From: Sphaerisporangium fuscum
GTDB lineage: Bacteria > Actinomycetota > Actinomycetes > Streptosporangiales > Streptosporangiaceae
NCBI RefSeq assembly: GCF_018531465.1
Contig: NZ_JAHDTF010000041.1
Span: 1 to 64,000 of the forward strand
DNA: 64,000 bases
Direction of reading: 5' to 3'
The notes under the pieces were generated by a model. That model saw only the letters and a list, made by a program, of their open reading frames with translations. It was not told the origin of the DNA and did no database searches. Shown here piece by piece: positions 34,641 to 42,847 of this stretch (the first letter of the stretch is position 1; each line of letters opens with the position of its first letter). The position numbers and the translations under genes are program-made.

Positions 34641-37010
34641 TTACGACCGGTCCGACCCCTGTGCGCGCTGCTTGTCCCACTCACCGCGGTGACGGGCGGC
34701 GGCCTGGTCGGCCTCCCGCAGGGCGGCAGCGGTGACGGGCTCGTCGAGCCACGGACGGACGGTGCGGCGCATGACGGCGACGAATCGCTCCCCGGCCTCG
34801 GTGAGCGCGCGCGAGCCCGTCAGCGTCTCGACCGCCTCGGCCGTCTGGGTGCGCCAGCGCGCGAACTGCACGGCGGCACGGTGCGCCGCCTCCCCCTCGT
34901 CGGCCAGGCGGCGCACCCGCCAGAAGTCGGTGACGGCGAGATGGGCATAGGTGCCCTGCAACAGCCCCTCGAGGGGACGGGGGTCCGGGCGCCAGGGAGC
35001 GTAGTAGAGCGCGTCGTGCCCGGGGTCGTACAGGTCGTGGATGTCCATGACCGCCCCGAGCTTGACGTGCTGGAACTCGTGGATCAGCAGCAGCGCCAGG
35101 GACACCGCGGACTCGGGAAGCGCGGCGGCGACGGCGCCGAAGGCGTCGCGGGCCGTCGAGCTGACCTCCGAACCGTCGGTGGGAGGCACGAGCGGCATGA
35201 TCACGCTGAGTCCGGCGGCGAGGCCGGGAGCGTACGCCGGGTGGTCGCGGCGGATGAGCTCCCACGCCTCGGCGAACATGGCCTGCCAGCGTCGCAGCTC
35301 CTCGTCGTCGAGCCGCTCGGCGGCCGGCCACTGGTGGCAGTCGCGGTAGAGGTCGACGTCGTCGAGCGCGACGCTCCAGCCGTCGGCCTCGAGCCGGCGC
35401 ACCGGAGACCACCCGGCGGTGCCCGCGGGCGCGTCGAGCGCGACCGTCCAGGTGCCGTCGTCGGTGTGGACGGTGAGGCGCCCCTCGGCGGTCTCGACGG
35501 TCGCCTCCGCGGACTTGCCCACCTCCAACCGGCCGAGGGACGGCAGGTGCAGGCCGCCGTCGCGCACCGGCACGCGGAGCGAAGCCTGAACACCGGCGCG
35601 CACGGCGGCCACGGCCGCGATCGCGGGCAGGTGCCCGTCGTCGGCGCGGCCGGTGAGACACTGCACGGCCCACACGCGGACATAGGGGTGTGCCAGCACC
35701 GAGCCCAGCACGGGACGCGCGTCGCGGTCGACCTGGGTCAGCAGACGCCAGGCCTCCACCGCCGTCGAGGCGTGTCCCACACCGGCGACGACCGCGCGAC
35801 GCAGGCTCTGCTGGGCCTCCTCCAGGCGCGCGACGGCGTCGGCGGCGCCGTACCCCGCGGCGAGCGCGTCGAACTCGGCGGTGGTCAGGGAATGCGTGCT
35901 GGTGTCCACGGAACGCACCGCTTCCTGGATATGGGTGATCAGCCGTAGCAGATCGCGGCAGTAGACGCTGGGATTGTCGAAGCCGGAGCCGGTGCGGTGG
36001 CGGTGGGCGTACAGGCCGCCGCCGCAGGAGGAGACCACAGGGCATGACCTGCATTCGGCGGCGAGGCCGTCGAGGCCGCTCTGGCGGCCGGCGATGCCCG
36101 GGTGGGACGCCACGACGTCGAGCGGGTGGCTCTCGACGGTGTATCCGGTCGAGGGGGCGCCGTCATAGGCCGTCTTCAGCGAGTCGGCCTGCTCGTAGGA
36201 GCCGTCGGTCTCGATCACGACCAGATCGCTGGGCTCCAGCCCGAGCGACTCGGTGAGGCTCGGCCTGTCGCCGAGGGTGCGCAGCGCCGACTCGAACAGC
36301 CGCACGGTCATCGGCCGGCCGTCGGCCAGCCAGCGGTCGAAGATCTGCACGAGCCACTCGCCGTACGCGCCGGGGGCTCCGGGCGGGGGATCGTCCCAGG
36401 TGGCATGCGGGAGCAGGAAGTCGACCCGGGGAGGCTCGAGTGCCGCCAGCGCCTCGTAGACGGCGACGGGGTCGTTGTCGACGTCGATGGTGCACAGCAG
36501 GCCGGAATACAGCTGCGGGCACCGCTTCCTGACCAGATCGATCGCGTCGATCACCTTGTCGTAGCTGCTGCGACCGTTGGCGTACAGGCGATGGCGGTCG
36601 TTGGCGGCACGGTCGCCGTCGAGCGAGATACCGATCTTGATGTCGTGTTCGGTGAAAAGGTCGCAGAACGCCTCGTCCAGCAGGACGCCGTTGGTGTGGA
36701 TCTTGAGCTCGAGGTCACAGACGCCGTCGAGCGCGCGGGCCAGCTCGCGGGCGATGCGGCCCAGCCGTTCACGACCCGCCAGCAGCGGCTCGCCGCCGTG
36801 CAGTACCACGTCGACACTCGACAGGCCGTGCCGTCTCGCGTGCTCGGCGATTCTGGCCGCCGAGCGGGTCGCCGTGTGGTCGGACATGACCTTGGGCCGG
36901 CCCCGCCAGCTCTGATCGGCATGTTCGTACACATAACAGTGGTCACAGGCCAAATCACAGCGGCTAGCGACCTTCAGTACGAATTGCCGAAAAGGGACGG
37001 GGAGGCTCAC
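34641..37010 (-). CDS. fxsB: radical SAM/SPASM peptide maturase FxsB fused to HExxH domain
   Basis: A 789-residue maturase. The radical SAM domain begins immediately: C18-x3-C22-x2-C25 binds the 4Fe-4S cluster that cleaves S-adenosylmethionine. A SPASM-like cysteine set (ECRSCPVVSSCGGG and YCRDL, about residues 315-350) binds auxiliary clusters. The carboxy-terminal 400 residues carry an H-E-F-Q-H motif near 642, with further His residues (DIHDLY, TYAHLAV). This resembles the alpha-ketoglutarate-dependent HExxH-type peptide beta-hydroxylase domain. FxsB enzymes install cyclophane crosslinks on the FxsA peptide; the HExxH part would add hydroxylation. The start is GTG 37010, nine bases after the fxsA stop, with no clear ribosome site, suggesting coupling to fxsA translation. 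Confidence 0.92.
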   Translation of the reverse strand: MSLPVPFRQFVLKVASRCDLACDHCYVYEHADQSWRGRPKVMSDHTATRSAARIAEHARRHGLSSVDVVLHGGEPLLAGRERLGRIARELARALDGVCDLELKIHTNGVLLDEAFCDLFTEHDIKIGISLDGDRAANDRHRLYANGRSSYDKVIDAIDLVRKRCPQLYSGLLCTIDVDNDPVAVYEALAALEPPRVDFLLPHATWDDPPPGAPGAYGEWLVQIFDRWLADGRPMTVRLFESALRTLGDRPSLTESLGLEPSDLVVIETDGSYEQADSLKTAYDGAPSTGYTVESHPLDVVASHPGIAGRQSGLDGLAAECRSCPVVSSCGGGLYAHRHRTGSGFDNPSVYCRDLLRLITHIQEAVRSVDTSTHSLTTAEFDALAAGYGAADAVARLEEAQQSLRRAVVAGVGHASTAVEAWRLLTQVDRDARPVLGSVLAHPYVRVWAVQCLTGRADDGHLPAIAAVAAVRAGVQASLRVPVRDGGLHLPSLGRLEVGKSAEATVETAEGRLTVHTDDGTWTVALDAPAGTAGWSPVRRLEADGWSVALDDVDLYRDCHQWPAAERLDDEELRRWQAMFAEAWELIRRDHPAYAPGLAAGLSVIMPLVPPTDGSEVSSTARDAFGAVAAALPESAVSLALLLIHEFQHVKLGAVMDIHDLYDPGHDALYYAPWRPDPRPLEGLLQGTYAHLAVTDFWRVRRLADEGEAAHRAAVQFARWRTQTAEAVETLTGSRALTEAGERFVAVMRRTVRPWLDEPVTAAALREADQAAARHRGEWDKQRAQGSDRS

Positions 37011-37019
37011 GGGGGCGGC

Positions 37020-37190
37020 TCAGATGGAGGAGTTGAAAGCGGCGACGCTCACCCCGGTGGTCGAGACCTGAACCCGGTCGAGCAGGCCGGCTCCGGCGAG
37101 GGAGCCGAGGCTCGCCAGTGAAATCTCCCGCACATCCGCGAGATCGGTCGCGGCTCCGGACTTCGAGTCCTCGGCGATGTCGTTCTTCAT
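37020..37190 (-). CDS. fxsA: FxSxx-COOH RiPP precursor peptide FxsA
   Basis: A 56-residue precursor whose last five residues are F52-N-S-S-I56, the FxSxx-COOH signature. The central SLASLGSLAGAGLLDRVQV segment resembles the recognition region of this family, and the amino-terminal 20 residues are charged. The aromatic F52 next to the carboxy terminus is the likely crosslink site for FxsB, which follows nine bases downstream. ATG 37190 has AGGTGG upstream; a longer frame to 37352 exists but lacks this and crosses the promoter. The product is a cyclophane-type modified peptide of unknown role. Confidence 0.9.
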   Translation of the reverse strand: MKNDIAEDSKSGAATDLADVREISLASLGSLAGAGLLDRVQVSTTGVSVAAFNSSI

Positions 37191-38025
37191 GGTGCCACCT
37201 ACAGTCCGGAAGTATCGATTACGAACAGCATGCGTTACGAGAGGTATCTGAAGTGTAACGTTCCGTGCAGGATCCTTCACGCACTCTGCTAAGACATCGT
37301 TCACAGACTCGCCTGTGGCAATGGAAAGCATCGATACGCCCTGGTCGGTCACTCGGCCGGTCCCGCTTCACCTTCGAATACGGGCGAATTCAACCATCTT
37401 TTCGTGTGTTAAGGGTAGCCGGATACCGGTCGCACCCCTATCAGGGTTGACGAGTATGTCACGTATGTCCGCCTGTTGAGCTGCTTATCCGTAATGAAGT
37501 GACTTGCGGACTTTAAACGGATTGCTCCGTAATGGCCGATTGATAGTAGGCTGTGTCCGGATGGGGCAATGTCGAAGGGGATCGGCCTGGAGGTAGGCCT
37601 CCGGGCTTGACCTGCTCGTTTACTCCTGGGGGCCGCCTGATGATCTGGTCCGTGATTGCAAACATGAACCTCAGCGCGAGATGTCCGTAAATCCGGTTTT
37701 AAGATGATTGATCACCCTTGCGACGGGTGTGCTCAATGAGCGGGGAGAGAGTTCCTTGTTCCGGTCGAGGGCCTTCTGGTTGTGGATGGCGAATGCGACC
37801 GACATGCTAGGCGTCTGGCCTTGGGTAGCGTCCCTGCCTGGCATTTCGGACTTGTCGGATTGTCTGTTAAATGTGGCGAGCGTTGACAGGGAGGCGAGCG
37901 ATGCGTCATACCTAAGTTTCGCCATTAAACGATCATTTATCGGCATCGCAACCGTATAACACTTCTGCCGGTCGCCACCTGCGGCCACACTTGACATCGA
38001 TCAAATAAACGGCTCCAGTGAATAA
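37191..38025. other. AT-rich intergenic region between fxsA and the SLATT gene
   Basis: This 835-base gap between divergent fxsA and SLATT genes is much more AT-rich than its surroundings. It contains an inverted repeat CGTTAC-N16-GTAACG (37233-37260) upstream of fxsA and a hairpin of GCCTGGAGG and CCTCCGGGC arms around TAGG (37585-37606). A TTGACA (37991-37996) lies 17 bases before TCCAGT (38014-38019), seven bases ahead of the SLATT ATG. A 108-codon minus-strand frame (37671-37997) has codon use unlike the genome and no ribosome site, so I do not call it. No transposase could be recognised. Confidence 0.55.
37991..38019 (+). promoter_or_regulatory. candidate leaderless promoter for SLATT gene
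   Basis: TTGACA and TCCAGT are separated by 17 bases. The expected start point falls at the ATG at 38026, which has no ribosome site, so a leaderless transcript is likely. The -10 match is weak. Confidence 0.5.
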
Positions 38026-38907
38026 ATGGCCAGTAATCCGGAGGCAGGGTTCCCTGCGCTCTATCAGGCCGCGGACCGGGGGGCCGTCGTGGGGCAGCGG
38101 CGGTTGCTCGCCGCCACCAGCCTGCGGCTCGCCTCGCTGGTGATGGCCGCCGTGTTCGGGTCGTTCAGCATCGACGCCGGGCAGGTGGACGCGGCGGCGC
38201 TGGTCGCGGGGGCGGCCCTCGCCACGGCGCTCGTCACCGAGGTGTACCTCCTCACCGCGCGGCCCGACCGGCAGTGGTACGAGGCGAGGGCGGCGGCGGA
38301 GTCGGCGAAGACCCTGGCGTGGCGCTATCTGGTGGGAGGGGAGCCGTTCGGCAGGGACGTCGGCGACGACGCGCGGGTCGACCTCCTGTTGCACCGCAGG
38401 TTCTCCGAGATCACCGGTGGGATCAAGGGGTTCGCCCCGATTCCTCCGGCGGAAGAGGAATCGCAGGTCACCGCGATGATGCGCGACATCCGGGCGCTGT
38501 CGCTGGAGGAGCGCCAGAGGCACTACATGACCGGCCGCATCAACGACCAGCGCACCTGGTACAGCATCAAGGCCAGGTACCACGACCGCCGTGCCTCGCA
38601 GTGGTCGGTGGCGCTGGCGGCGATGGAGGCCTGCGGCCTGATCGCCGCCGTCCTCAACGCCGTCCAGCTGATCAACATCGACCTTCCGGGCATCCTGGGC
38701 GCCGTCGCCGCCGCCGGCATCGCCTGGCTCCAGACCCGGCAACACCAGCAACTGGCCACCTCGTACTCGATAGCGGCCCTCGAACTCGGCGACATCGTGT
38801 CGCGGGTCGAATGGCCCCGAACCGAGTCGGAGTGGGCGCACTTCGTCGACGAGTCCGAGGAGGCCATCTCGCGTGAACACATGCTGTGGTGGGGGTCGCG
38901 CAGCTGA
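38026..38907 (+). CDS. SLATT/DUF4231 membrane effector
   Basis: A 293-residue protein with two pairs of membrane helices (about 30-48 and 55-76; 193-215 and 219-236). Each pair is followed by a long cytoplasmic helix, the pattern of tandem SLATT (SMODS- and SLOG-associating two-TM effector) domains. The ending EEAISREHMLWWGSRS matches the SLATT family's acidic/aromatic tail. SLATT proteins are predicted pore-forming or membrane-perturbing effectors in nucleotide-sensing conflict systems. The SLOG gene follows after 37 bases in the same direction. Divergence from the Fxs locus suggests a shared island, not a proven link. Confidence 0.78.
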   Translation: MASNPEAGFPALYQAADRGAVVGQRRLLAATSLRLASLVMAAVFGSFSIDAGQVDAAALVAGAALATALVTEVYLLTARPDRQWYEARAAAESAKTLAWRYLVGGEPFGRDVGDDARVDLLLHRRFSEITGGIKGFAPIPPAEEESQVTAMMRDIRALSLEERQRHYMTGRINDQRTWYSIKARYHDRRASQWSVALAAMEACGLIAAVLNAVQLINIDLPGILGAVAAAGIAWLQTRQHQQLATSYSIAALELGDIVSRVEWPRTESEWAHFVDESEEAISREHMLWWGSRS

Positions 38908-38944
38908 GGCCCGCGTCCCTCTCACGACCGTCAGGAGCCCGCCG

Positions 38945-39424
38945 GTGCGCATCGCCGTCTCAGGTCATCGCGGGTTGCCCTCCGGTACGGCCGTGCTGGT
39001 CGAGGCGGCCATCAGGGAGATCCTCGCCGAGCACGAGGTTCCCGCCGAGGTGAGGGGCATCTCCTGCCTGGCCGACGGCGCCGACCAGATCTTCGCCCGG
39101 GCCGTGGTGGATCTCGGCGGCACGCTGGAGGCGGTCGTCTGCTCCGAGACGTACCGCGAGGGCCTTCCGCCGGCCGCGCGGGACGAGTACGACACGCTCA
39201 TGAGCGCCGCGCGGAAGGTGCACCGGCTGCGGCACGTCGAGTCGACGAACGAGTCGTACATGGCGGGCAGCCTGCTCATGCTCGACCTGGCCGACGAGCT
39301 GTACGCGGTCTGGGACGGCGAGCCGGCGCGCGGCTACGGGGGCACGGCCGACGTCGTGGCCGCGGCGCAGGGGCGGGGGATGAAGGTGCGGGTCATCTGG
39401 CCGGAAGGGGCGCGGCGCGACTGA
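38945..39424 (+). CDS. SLOG-family nucleotide-sensing protein
   Basis: A 159-residue Rossmann-like SLOG protein. It starts RIAVSGHRGLPSG, with GISCLADGADQIFARAVVDLGG as the second signature and ELYAVWDGEPARGYGGTADVVAAA as the third. These surround a nucleotide-ligand pocket in the family. SLOG domains are predicted to bind or generate nucleotide-derived signals and to gate SLATT effectors. GTG 38945 has AGGAG seven bases upstream, and its protein starts at the conserved beta strand. It is the partner of the SLATT gene just upstream. Confidence 0.78.
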   Translation: MRIAVSGHRGLPSGTAVLVEAAIREILAEHEVPAEVRGISCLADGADQIFARAVVDLGGTLEAVVCSETYREGLPPAARDEYDTLMSAARKVHRLRHVESTNESYMAGSLLMLDLADELYAVWDGEPARGYGGTADVVAAAQGRGMKVRVIWPEGARRD

Positions 39425-39486
39425 GCGGTCGAAAACGGCCGGCATACATGACAGCGGTTGACAGGTATGCCGTCGACGATGGACAC

Positions 39487-39846
39487 ATGACGACGCACGC
39501 CGAACTCATCGCGATCACCATTGACTGTGCCGAGCCCAAGAAGCTCGCCGAGTTCTATTCCAAGATCACAGGCTGGGACGTGACGTATGCCGAGGACGCC
39601 TATGCCGCCGTCGGGAACGAGACGACCAACATCTACTTCCAGCAGGTCCCGGAACGGAAGGCGGCCGCCTGGCCCGGTCCGGACAAGCAGTTCCACCTGG
39701 ACTTCCGGGTCCCGGACGTGGACAAGGCCGTCCAGGAGTACATCGAGCTGGGCGCCACCAAGCCCGACTTCCAGCCCGGCGGGCACTGGACCGTCATGGC
39801 CGACCCCGAGGGCCACCTGTTCTGCGTGTGCCCCGAACGGTCGTGA
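39487..39846 (+). CDS. VOC/glyoxalase-like protein
   Basis: A 119-residue vicinal-oxygen-chelate fold protein of the glyoxalase/bleomycin-resistance superfamily. It has the paired beta-alpha-beta modules (ITIDCAEPKKLAEFYSKITGWDV and FHLDFRVPDVDKAVQEYIELGA), and the ending VMADPEGHLFCVCP is typical. Enzymatic function cannot be assigned. ATG 39487 is used; an in-frame ATG at 39448 is less likely. A strong hairpin follows the gene. Confidence 0.87.
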   Translation: MTTHAELIAITIDCAEPKKLAEFYSKITGWDVTYAEDAYAAVGNETTNIYFQQVPERKAAAWPGPDKQFHLDFRVPDVDKAVQEYIELGATKPDFQPGGHWTVMADPEGHLFCVCPERS

Positions 39847-39856
39847 CGACGGCGGC

Positions 39857-39886
39857 CAGGGCCGGGTGCGAGGGCACCCGGCCCTG
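39857..39886 (+). terminator. strong hairpin after VOC gene
   Basis: CAGGGCCGGGTG (39857-39868) pairs perfectly with CACCCGGCCCTG (39875-39886) around a 6-base loop, 11 bases past the stop codon. There is no T-run. The rest of the 367-base gap 39847-40213 shows no gene. Confidence 0.65.
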
Positions 39887-40213
39887 CCACATGTACGGCA
39901 TATCCGGATTGGGGGGCCCGTTTTCGGGCAGGGGAGGACACCATGCCGGAGCACACGGGACCGCCAGGACCGACGAACCCAGGCCGGACCTCCGAGGACA
40001 CCGTGCCGGAACCCCGTGGCGAACGCGTTTCCGCAGCGAAATCACGCCGTCTCTCTCCGTCGACGTCCCGGAGCGCGGGCCCCTCCCGCCGTGCGCAATG
40101 CCGGGGATTGGCGAACCGGCGACGTAGGTTTGTCCCTAAGCTGACGGGGTGTTCCGACTGATGACCCCACATCTGCCGTCCCCTGCCCTCCTGCTTGCGG
40201 CCGGTGGTCGCCC

Positions 40214-41098
40214 ATGATCTGGCTTGGTGTGTCGATCGCGCTGGTCGGCGCGCTCGGGTACGCCGGAGGCGCGGCCCTGCAGCAGCACGAGGCCGTCCGC
40301 GGCGGCGCCAGCCTGAAGCTGGTCAAGCGGCCGAGGTGGTGGATCGGGGGTGTCATCGGGTTCGCCGGCGCGTCCCTGCACGCGGTCGCGCTGAGTTTCG
40401 CGCCGCTGGTGCTGATCCAGCCGGTCAGCGTGACGACGCTGGTCTTCGCCGTTCCGCTGGCGGCGGTGCTGCACGGCAGGCGTCCCCACAAGGCGGAGGT
40501 GCTCGGCTCCATCGGGGTGGCCGCGGGACTGCTGGGGCTCATGCTGCTGATACCGCAGACCGACACCCGTCCCGTGCTGTCGACCCCGGCGGCGCTGGGC
40601 TTCCTCGCGGTCGTGGCCGCGGTGGTCGGTGTGTGCGAGCTGGCCGCGCGCCGCGCCAAGGGCCCCACCAAGGCGCTGCTGCTGTCCATCGGGGCGGGTT
40701 CGGTGACGGCGTCGGTGTCGACGTTCGTGCGGGTCGTCGGGGGAGGCCTCGGGGGCGACTTCTCGCGCCTGCTCCACTGGTTCACCGCCGCCATCCCGGT
40801 GCTGCTGGTCTGCGCCATCGTGCTGCTGCAGAAGTCGTACGCGGTGGGCTACTTCGGCATCGCGTACGCCGGGGTGCAGGTGGTGGACCCGATCACCTCG
40901 GTGCTCGCGGGCGCCATCCTGCTCGGTGAGCCGCTGCCGAGCGGCGCGGGCAACGCCATCCCCGCCGTGATCTCCGCGGCCGTGCTGATCGCCGGGACGA
41001 TCACCCTCGGCCGCCTCGCCCCCGACAGCACCAAGGCCGTCACACCCCCGCACCCGGAGGTCCCCGTCCCGGTCACGACGCGGGCGGGCGCCAGCTGA
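40214..41098 (+). CDS. DMT-family (EamA/NIPA-like) transporter
   Basis: A 294-residue membrane protein with about nine or ten helices and the DMT pattern. The start IWLGVSIALVGALGYAGGAALQQHEAV and the end VQVVDPITSVLAGAILLGEPLPSGAGNA match actinobacterial DMT proteins related to NIPA. Its substrate is unknown. The last 20 residues are a soluble tail. The 3' end overlaps the convergent FAD monooxygenase gene by 26 bases (41073-41098). No clear ribosome site precedes the ATG. Confidence 0.83.
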   Translation: MIWLGVSIALVGALGYAGGAALQQHEAVRGGASLKLVKRPRWWIGGVIGFAGASLHAVALSFAPLVLIQPVSVTTLVFAVPLAAVLHGRRPHKAEVLGSIGVAAGLLGLMLLIPQTDTRPVLSTPAALGFLAVVAAVVGVCELAARRAKGPTKALLLSIGAGSVTASVSTFVRVVGGGLGGDFSRLLHWFTAAIPVLLVCAIVLLQKSYAVGYFGIAYAGVQVVDPITSVLAGAILLGEPLPSGAGNAIPAVISAAVLIAGTITLGRLAPDSTKAVTPPHPEVPVPVTTRAGAS

Positions 41099-42218
41099 GG
41101 ACGTCGTCGAGCCGGCGCAGCATGAGCTCCTCCGGGAGGCGACCGGCGAGCGACATGAGCGTCTCCCTCGCCCAGACGGCGAGGGGGTTGGTCCACCTGG
41201 TCACGCGGCAGATGTTCCAGGAACTCTCCACGATCTTCGTCGTCCGGGGCAGTCTGGCATCGGTGTAGGCCGCGAGCCGGCCCGCCGTACCTCCACCCTC
41301 CATCACGTGCGCGAGGACCACGGCGTCCTCGATCGCCTGGCAGGCTCCCTGGCCCATGTTGGGCGTCATCGCGTGCGCCGCGTCGCCGAGCAGGGCCACC
41401 CGCCCCTGGTGGAAGGCGGGCAGGGGACGGGCCGACGAGAAGACGTCGTGCCTCAGGATGCCGTCCGGCCGGGCCGCGGCGAGCAGCCGGGGGATGGGGT
41501 CGTGCCAGTCCCCGAACAGCCGGAGCAACTCGTCGCGCTGGTCGCCGCCCTTCGGCCCGCTCCGGTCCAGGGTGGCGGTGGCGTAGCAGTAGACCAGGTC
41601 GCCGGCGAGCGGCATGATCCCGAAGACCGTCCCGGCACCCCACGTCTCGCTGCCCCGCAGGTCCATTTCGGGACGGGGGACGACCACCCGCCAGCTGGTG
41701 ACGCCGGAGTGCACCGGTGCGGGATGGGCGGGGAACAGGGCGCGCCGTACGGCCGAGTGGATGCCGTCGGCGGCCACGATCAGGTCGGCGTCGAGGTCGC
41801 CGTCGTCGGTGGAGACCCGCCCGGTACCGGGGTCGACGGCGTGGACGGTGGTGCCGAGGCGCAGCGTGTCCGGGGCGAGCCGGGCGGCGAGCAGTTCCAC
41901 CAGCGCGGGGCGCAGGAGGACGACGATGGGCTCGCCGAAGCGGGCCTGTGCGGTGGCGGCGTCGGTGTGCATGAACCACCGGCCGTCCGGCGCGCGCAGC
42001 CCGGTGCCGCCTTCGAGCGCGGCGAGCTTGCGCACCTCGTCGCCCACGCCGATCGTCTGCAGCGCCCGGAGCGCGTTGGGGGCGATGGCGAGCCCGGAGC
42101 CGATGGGTTCCAGTGATCGCGCCCGCTCGCACAGGGTAACCGACCAGCCCTTCTGACCGAGGGCGATGGCGGCCGTCAGTCCGCCGATCCCGCCGCCGAT
42201 CACTACCGCATGAGACAT
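41073..42218 (-). CDS. FAD-dependent monooxygenase
   Basis: A 381-residue flavoprotein hydroxylase of the PHBH-like group A. An amino-terminal Rossmann GxGxxG (VVIGGGIGGLTAAIALGQKG), the middle VAADGIHSAVRR (DG motif) and the later GRVALLGDAAHAMTPNMGQGACQAIEDA (GD motif) bind FAD. Such enzymes hydroxylate aromatic or polyketide substrates with NAD(P)H and oxygen. ATG 42218 has GGGAGG at good distance. It is divergent from a TetR gene with twin palindromes between, so TetR control by its substrate or product is likely. Confidence 0.9.
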   Translation of the reverse strand: MSHAVVIGGGIGGLTAAIALGQKGWSVTLCERARSLEPIGSGLAIAPNALRALQTIGVGDEVRKLAALEGGTGLRAPDGRWFMHTDAATAQARFGEPIVVLLRPALVELLAARLAPDTLRLGTTVHAVDPGTGRVSTDDGDLDADLIVAADGIHSAVRRALFPAHPAPVHSGVTSWRVVVPRPEMDLRGSETWGAGTVFGIMPLAGDLVYCYATATLDRSGPKGGDQRDELLRLFGDWHDPIPRLLAAARPDGILRHDVFSSARPLPAFHQGRVALLGDAAHAMTPNMGQGACQAIEDAVVLAHVMEGGGTAGRLAAYTDARLPRTTKIVESSWNICRVTRWTNPLAVWARETLMSLAGRLPEELMLRRLDDVLSWRPPAS

Positions 42219-42231
42219 GAAGTCCTCCCTC

Positions 42232-42265
42232 ACTACAGATGTAGTTACGGTACTACACCGGTAGT
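42232..42265. promoter_or_regulatory. twin TetR operators
   Basis: ACTACAGATGTAGT (42232-42245) and ACTACACCGGTAGT (42252-42265) share ACTAC arms inverted to GTAGT and are 20 bases apart, two helical turns. They occupy the 55-base divergent spacer between the monooxygenase and TetR genes. Confidence 0.75.
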
Positions 42266-42273
42266 CTGGTCCC

Positions 42274-42840
42274 ATGCGGAGGGAGGAACTGGTCGCGGAG
42301 ACGGCCATAACGCTGCTGGTCGAACGGGGCATGCGCGGCCTGACACACCGCGCGGTCGACGAGGCGGCGGGGCTGCCACCAGGGTCCACGTCGAACGTCG
42401 CGCGCACACGGGCGGCGCTGCTCGATCTCACCCTGGCGCGGCTCACCATGCTGGAGGAGGCCGCCTTCCCCGCCTTCTCGGCCGGTGACAATCTGGAGGC
42501 CGGGCGGTTGGCCGAGCTGACGGCCGGTTTCCTGCACTTCCAGCTCACGGAGGGGCGCCGCACGTCTTTGGCCCGGTACGAGCTGGCGCTGGAGGCCACG
42601 CGCCGGCCGGAGCTGCGGAAGGTCTACGACGAAATCGGCCGCCGCTTCCGTGAGGCCGCCATCGCGGTGCTGGCCTCCGCCGGTTCGGCCGATCCGGTGC
42701 GGCACGGCGGGCAACTGGTGGCCTTCGCCGAAGGCGTGATCTTCGACGCCCTGGTGGGCGCGGGCACCACTCCGACGCTGGACGAACTGCGCAGCTCCAT
42801 GCACGAGGTGGTCAACGGCATGCTGAGCGGCAGCCCTTAG
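42274..42840 (+). CDS. TetR-family transcriptional regulator
   Basis: A 188-residue TetR repressor. The amino-terminal helix-turn-helix runs about residues 8-50 (ETAITLLVERGMRGLTHRAVDEAAGLPPGSTSNVARTR). A ligand-binding helical domain follows, of the TetR_C type found in regulators of divergently encoded oxygenases. The short spacer contains two matching palindromes, so it very likely controls itself and the FAD monooxygenase. The 29-base hairpin repeat copy follows its stop codon. Confidence 0.92.
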   Translation: MRREELVAETAITLLVERGMRGLTHRAVDEAAGLPPGSTSNVARTRAALLDLTLARLTMLEEAAFPAFSAGDNLEAGRLAELTAGFLHFQLTEGRRTSLARYELALEATRRPELRKVYDEIGRRFREAAIAVLASAGSADPVRHGGQLVAFAEGVIFDALVGAGTTPTLDELRSSMHEVVNGMLSGSP

Positions 42841-42847
42841 CCGGCGT

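Noticed and set aside
37500..37700. Insertion-sequence remnant in the AT-rich gap
   Set aside because: No transposase segment, terminal inverted repeat pair or target duplication could be found by eye.
37671..37997. 108-codon minus-strand reading frame in the AT-rich gap
   Set aside because: Third codon positions are not GC-rich as in all real genes here, no ribosome site precedes any ATG, and the protein resembles nothing known. Kept only as part of the gap description.
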